Source: Chrysaora quinquecirrha
Taxonomy: Eukaryota > Cnidaria > Scyphozoa > Semaeostomeae > Pelagiidae
Direction: 5' to 3'
DNA: 64,000 nucleotides
Assembly (NCBI GenBank): GCA_014526335.1
Contig: JACTAT010000309.1
Coordinates: 401,742-465,741, forward strand
Shown here: in pieces, positions 62,001 to 64,000 of the stretch
How the letters are laid out: each line of letters starts with the position of its first letter
How positions within the stretch are numbered: the stretch's first letter is position 1
Position numbers and translations under genes: made by a program
Notes under the pieces: model-generated
What the model saw: only the letters and a program-made list of their open reading frames with translations
Told to the model about the DNA's origin: nothing
Databases searched by the model: none

Positions 62001-62562
62001 GTTCTGACTTTTTTAACGTCGGTTCCCTACAATGTTTCCACCGCGCTTGCACAATTTCTTCTTAAAATTTTAACCTACTTGACAGTCCTATAAATAAGTG
62101 CACATCCCCTCAATGAATTGGATGTCGTGCTTATTCGAAGCAGTTCACTTATTTCCAAAAGTTTCTTTAACGATATCTGCTTATTCGAATGTGTGCGGTT
62201 ATTGAAGCGTTTAGTGCGCAATCGAATAAATATGGACATGATACGAATTTATGCCAATAAAGAAGACAAGAGAAAAGTGATAATTAATCTACCGCTACCT
62301 TGAACGTTAAAAGAGAGTTGTTTTGTTGGACCATCACCAAGAAAATTCAATGGACTGCATGTATAAACTCCATCATCCGCAACAGAAACCGAATTCAGAA
62401 TGTAGACACCACTTGTGGAGTTTCTCAGCATAACGCCATCTTTGTATAATTGATAGAATATCAACTGTGTTCCTTCTGCAGTACAGTTCAAAGTAGCTGA
62501 TTCACCTGAATTACCAACAACGTTTACTTTATCGCTGGTGAATTTTGTCTCACGTGGCTTGT
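43635..62562 (-). CDS. Transmembrane receptor with at least ten Ig domains and a TSP1 repeat
   Basis: Fifteen minus-strand exons join in phase into a cell-surface protein of at least 1,200 residues: Ig domains (exons at 62562, 61210, 60197, 57522, 56324, 54819, 53912, 52789, 50047+48656, 47513), one thrombospondin type 1 repeat (46489), a 24-bp microexon (45737), a membrane helix (45235) and a cytoplasmic tail (44079-43635). Almost every extracellular exon is symmetric 1-1, the pattern of shuffled modules. The tail contains NPAY (PTB-type site) and SFYNEL (matches the ITIM rule) and ends NELSTAL. Family knowledge suggests adhesion, guidance or self-recognition; Ig plus TSP1 recalls UNC5-like receptors, but no ZU5 or death domain follows. 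Signal peptide and further N-terminal exons are not in view. Two Ig exons have missing bases. The 57889-58388 gap could hide another Ig domain. Confidence 0.88.
44784..44978. mobile_element. Foldback MITE in an Ig receptor intron
   Basis: TTTCCGCAAAAGATGGCC opposite GGCAATCTTTTGCGGAA, with inner arms GGGAATAATTTCCTTAG and CTAAGGAAATTATTCC. About 195 bp, nearly hairpin throughout. Confidence 0.65.
45148..45235 (-). CDS. Ig receptor, transmembrane exon
   Basis: 88 bp, phase 1-2. PWAIALYVLIPVCFVLLVLS followed by IVWLARTNR, a single helix with a basic stop-transfer. Donor AACAG|GTAATT. Confidence 0.9.
45714..45737 (-). CDS. Ig receptor, 24-bp microexon
   Basis: Acceptor CTTTTTCTTTTTAG and donor GATA|GTAAGT bound 24 bp in phase 1-1, coding PPAKQKD plus a split codon. 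It forms the juxtamembrane link between the TSP1 repeat and the helix. Skipping it would keep the frame. Confidence 0.65.
45878..46260 (+). mobile_element. GCAAC-type MITE, long form, in an Ig receptor intron
   Basis: 383 bp, very similar inside to 7859-8248. The left end AACACTCTTTTTTTAAATAA and right end TTATAAAAAAAAAAACTGTA have drifted. Confidence 0.7.
46349..46489 (-). CDS. Ig receptor, thrombospondin type 1 exon
   Basis: 141 bp, phase 1-1. DWQSWSKCNVTCGDGYQTRR shows the WxxW, CxxTCGxG and RxR signature, followed by TCNIQICTEH and NCTITC. Confidence 0.9.
47262..47513 (-). CDS. Ig receptor, Ig exon 10
   Basis: 252 bp, phase 1-1. MTCSCSGQGVPQPSLYWTKD and GRYHCHLRN. A shorter domain of about 83 residues. 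Confidence 0.85.
47822..48200. mobile_element. PIF-type MITE candidate in an Ig receptor intron
   Basis: Ends GGCCCCAGTCACGTT and TAACTGGGGCC. TAA precedes the left end but AAG follows the right end, so no exact duplication. Confidence 0.5.
48572..48656 (-). CDS. Ig receptor, Ig domain 9, second half
   Basis: 85 bp, phase 0-1. NLSTGTYKCTPVNSIG supplies the second Cys. Acceptor TTTAAATTGCAG, donor GAGAA|GTAAGT. Confidence 0.85.
48699..48979. mobile_element. PIF/Harbinger-like MITE in an Ig receptor intron
   Basis: 281 bp with inverted ends GGCCCTGGCCAAACGATC and GATCGTTTGGTTAGGGCC, flanked by TAA at 48696-48698 and 48980-48982. A 3-bp TWA duplication and GGC-type ends fit PIF/Harbinger. CAAGCAATGTTTGA is repeated inside. 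Confidence 0.75.
49878..50047 (-). CDS. Ig receptor, Ig domain 9, first half
   Basis: 170 bp, phase 1-0. SLHCHVDANPTIVDYVWTKD holds the first Cys and Trp. Donor GCGGAG|GTAAGG. This is the only Ig domain here split by an intron. Confidence 0.85.
50735..51215. mobile_element. hAT-like remnant in an Ig receptor intron
   Basis: Begins CAGGGGCTGATCCACG and ends GTGGCTAGCCCCTG, with GGGGTGGCTAGCC repeated before the right end. No duplication matches across the whole element; GCATCGCATAC occurs at 51087 and 51215. Confidence 0.45.
52487..52789 (-). CDS. Ig receptor, Ig exon 8
   Basis: 303 bp, phase 1-1. FTCIVESHPPSTIQWFKDG and GLYICRASNLLG. Confidence 0.9.
53604..53912 (-). CDS. Ig receptor, Ig exon 7
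   Basis: 309 bp, phase 1-1. LSCKVESSPLSTITWLKDG and ANYSCKATNK. Confidence 0.9.
54001..54331. mobile_element. Foldback element of the TACGCAAAA family, complete copy
   Basis: The ends CGACAGCGAATCTATGTGCA and GTGCGTAGAGATTCGCTTGC are inverted. The left two thirds carry the family's words on one strand (GTGGTGGATA, ATAATGCTTGAT), the right third on the other (AAAATACCACC, GTGCTTATCCA). Confidence 0.7.
54508..54819 (-). CDS. Ig receptor, Ig exon 6
   Basis: 312 bp, phase 1-1. SLSCSFFSNPESTVYWKYNG and GDYECFAENHQG. Confidence 0.9.
56020..56324 (-). CDS. Ig receptor, Ig exon 5 (one single-base frame break)
   Basis: LFCEVQSNPLPTVFWKF lies in the first frame, GMYSCVANNSFG in the next. The break near 56186 is one base short in an A/T run; adding it makes 306 bp and restores phase 1-1. 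Confidence 0.8.
57214..57522 (-). CDS. Ig receptor, Ig exon 4
   Basis: 309 bp, phase 1-1. LRCIVVGNPEPTISWIYNG and YGNYTCMASS. Donor ACCT|GTGAGT. Confidence 0.9.
57889..58388. other. Assembly gap of 500 N in the Ig receptor gene
   Basis: Lies between Ig exons 3 and 4 of those visible. The 2.3-kb interval around it is long enough for another Ig exon. Confidence 0.99.
58621..59036. mobile_element. PIF/Harbinger-like MITE
   Basis: Ends GGCCCCGTTCACACG and CGTGCTAACGGGGTC, flanked by TAA at 58618-58620 and 59037-59039. The interior repeats GGAACGAT and CGTTCCGTT in both orientations. Confidence 0.75.
59318..59783. mobile_element. GC-rich non-autonomous DNA element, hAT-like
   Basis: Ends GTGGTGGCGCCAG and CTGGCGCCGCCAC (12 of 13 paired). 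The interior has GGGGGCTTCGCCCCCTGG, CAGGGCGTTGCCCTG and GCGTGCATGCCTTCGGCACG, far richer in GC than its surroundings. It ends 105 bp from the donor of Ig exon 3. Confidence 0.6.
59888..60197 (-). CDS. Ig receptor, Ig exon 3 (two single-base frame breaks)
   Basis: Acceptor TTTCATTCTGAAG, donor CAGT|GTAAGC. Three frames in turn carry EPSFNKSLKQ, WVCKADGNPEMSINWMINGK and NAGSLICNVSNSIG. Breaks near 60139 and 60030 are each one base short in an A run (minus strand). Adding both gives 312 bp, the phase 1-1 length. Confidence 0.75.
60618..60690 (-). repeat. tRNA-like 3' half, likely SINE relic
   Basis: On the minus strand CACTGGTTCAAATCCCAG gives a T-arm-like hairpin with a B box, preceded by CTTGTTGTCCAGAAGG. 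No matching acceptor 5' strand or D arm was found, so not called as a tRNA gene. Confidence 0.4.
60908..61210 (-). CDS. Ig receptor, Ig exon 2
   Basis: 303 bp, phase 1-1. ELSCIFYGEP, VTWRKH and DYGLYECMANN give the Cys-Trp-Cys core. Donor CAGT|GTAAGT. Confidence 0.9.
62299..62562 (-). CDS. Ig receptor, Ig exon 1 of those visible
   Basis: 264 bp, phase 1-1. Cysteines in ATLNCTAEG and GVYTCSPLN. It lacks the usual central Trp (FYQLYKDG instead). The donor CAAG|GTAGCG is weaker than the others. Confidence 0.8.
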
Positions 62563-62604
62563 CTTGAAAGAAAAAACACTTCTTAGATATCGTATGAGCA
62601 AAAA

Positions 62605-63212
62605 AACCAAGCAATCGATCAATCAAGCTAGCTAGCTTACAAGCAAGCAAGCAAACAACAAAGTATAAAGCAAACAAGAAAGGAAGCAGGCAAGCAAGCA
62701 AGCAAGCATGAAGCAAGCAGTCAATCAAACAAACAGGCAAACAATTAAGAAAGCAAACAAGATAGCAAGCAATCAAACAAACAAGCAATCAATCGATCAA
62801 GCTAGCATACAAGCACACAAGCAAACAAGATCGTTAAAAAAAACAAGACTGAAAGCAGGTAAGCAAGAATGAAGCGAGCAGTCAATCAAACAAACAAGCA
62901 AGCAAGCAAACAAGAAAGCAAACAAGATAGCAAGCAATCAAACAGAGAAGCAATCAATTAAACAAGCAAGCAAGCAAACAGGAAAGAGAACAACCAAGAA
63001 AGAAAGCAGGCGAGCAAGCAAGCAAGTAATCAAACAAACAAGCAAGCAAACAAGAAAGCAAACAAGTGAGGAATCGAGCAAGCAAAGCAAGCCAGCAAGC
63101 AAACTAGCTTGCAGGCAGGCAAGAAAGCAACCCAGCAAGCAAGCAGACAGCAGTCAGATGAGAAAGCAATCAAGCAATCAAGCAAAGGAGGGAGCCAGCA
63201 AGCGAGAAAATG
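62605..63212. repeat. CAAG/CAAA microsatellite
   Basis: About 600 bp of AAGCAAGCAAGCAAAC and AATCAATCAAG words, 4-bp based, with no long exact period. Leu/Cys-rich minus-strand ORFs across it are artefacts. It lies just 5' of the first visible Ig exon. Confidence 0.85.
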
Positions 63213-63840
63213 TGCAAGTGTTATTTTATTTGGTATCATTGGTTCGTTTTATGGGCAAAATTTTTTGTGAATGTGGACCTTTCTTGTGCGGCACAGCTTG
63301 TGCTTTGTAGCCGATTACTTGATGGAAGATAATCAAGGATAACGGAAAACAAGGTAATCGTGTATTCAACTCTTCCTAGGATAGACGGCTGGGCTGGATG
63401 TAGGCTAGTTGAAAATGATCTCGCTACACTTTAACCCATAACCTTGAGATGAACCCCTTAATTAAGTGGACAGAAACAAACTTTGGTTTTTCAGCTAAAT
63501 CCAGTAGTTTCTTTATAGATGAGTAGTTTTGGCTTCACAGAGCTATCATCTCTAACGGTCATTCACAGCTCTGATTTTAAAAGATTGTTAGAGATTAAAT
63601 ACGCAAAAGTTAACAATACTTTAGACACTTTATAGTCAATACTTAATGAACACCCGGATTTTTTAAAGTCGCTTATTTTAAAAGTATTTATCGTTGTAAA
63701 GTTATTCATCCTCAAAAGATAAAGGAAACCGCTAACACCAAAATTTACTTAAGCAAATCTTATCCAAAGTTTTATTTAGAATTGCAATTGTAAAACAAAG
63801 ACAAAAGACTAACAGTAGAAAAGGCTGTGGAAGTTTTGGT
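63213..63840. other. No feature recognised
   Basis: AT-rich DNA upstream of the visible Ig exons. No signal-peptide exon could be recognised. Confidence 0.4.
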
Positions 63841-63859
63841 TTTAACAGATATTGTTATT

Positions 63860-63995
63860 TATTGCTCAGGAAACACAGAGCATGCCTGCCGTAGATCCAT
63901 TCCAAAAAACAGATCCAGTTGTACTTTTGAATTTGAAAGGCTCTTTTGAAATAAAGAAGGTGTTTTAGGCGGAGTTGACTGGTGCTTTAGATACA
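63860..63995 (-). other. Possible 3'-terminal exon of a neighbouring minus-strand gene
   Basis: Minus-strand frames here remain open for about 40 codons, one ending MLCVS-stop and another ending CSVFPEQ-stop, and AATAAA overlaps or closely follows the stops. No family is recognised. If real, the Ig receptor gene must start between here and 62562. Confidence 0.2.
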
Positions 63996-64000
63996 AGACA

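Noticed and set aside
62249..63239. Long minus-strand Leu/Cys-rich ORFs resembling multi-pass membrane proteins
   Set aside because: They arise from the CAAG/CAAA microsatellite; only the first Ig exon at 62299-62562 inside the first of them is genuine.

Overview
The window is intron-rich animal DNA, AT-rich and crowded with short DNA transposons. The gene content (TNF ligand, ecto-5'-nucleotidase, two GPCRs, a large immunoglobulin-superfamily receptor) and the load of pogo, hAT and PIF-type miniature elements suit a marine invertebrate. A cnidarian is my best guess, but nothing in the sequence proves it. No prokaryotic operons, rRNA genes or CRISPR arrays were seen. Two 500-base runs of N (10307-10806 and 57889-58388) are assembly gaps.

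Layout: 1-5380 is almost entirely repeats (a GCAAC-type MITE family, a TACGCAAAA foldback family, a SINE, a second foldback family). Two plus-strand exons of an ecto-5'-nucleotidase (CD73-like) lie at 5381-7377. 7859-12500 is a transposon cluster with a nested hAT-in-pogo pair, a poly(A) retroposed segment with a 61-bp target duplication, and the first exon of a minus-strand type II membrane protein (11136-10825) that runs towards the first gap. 14785-18083 (minus) is a four-exon TNF-superfamily ligand that can be assembled completely from splice sites and phases; intron 2 holds a 307-bp higher-order repeat satellite. 22324-23966 (plus) is a Methuselah/secretin-like seven-helix receptor with one missing base. 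27994-29416 (minus) is an intact class A GPCR exon. 34349-38588 is a decayed transposon-like element with 378-bp inverted ends, whose first coding exon lies inside the inverted end. 43635-62562 (minus) is the dominant gene: at least ten Ig domains, one thrombospondin type 1 repeat, a 24-bp microexon, one membrane helix and a cytoplasmic tail with NPxY and ITIM-like tyrosine motifs. Its 5' end is not identified.

Taken together the genes are cell-surface and signalling genes: a possible pair of tandem TNF-type ligands, an extracellular AMP-hydrolysing enzyme, two GPCRs and a modular adhesion/recognition receptor. They are not an operon and no shared pathway can be demonstrated. Four frame breaks in the Methuselah-like receptor and the Ig receptor are all single missing bases in short homopolymers and all restore the expected frame or exon phase, so they look like assembly errors rather than decay.

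The best candidates for something undescribed are the inverted-end element at 34349-38588, the two MITE families that share one architecture but use different iterated words, and the Ig-TSP1 receptor with paired tyrosine motifs.
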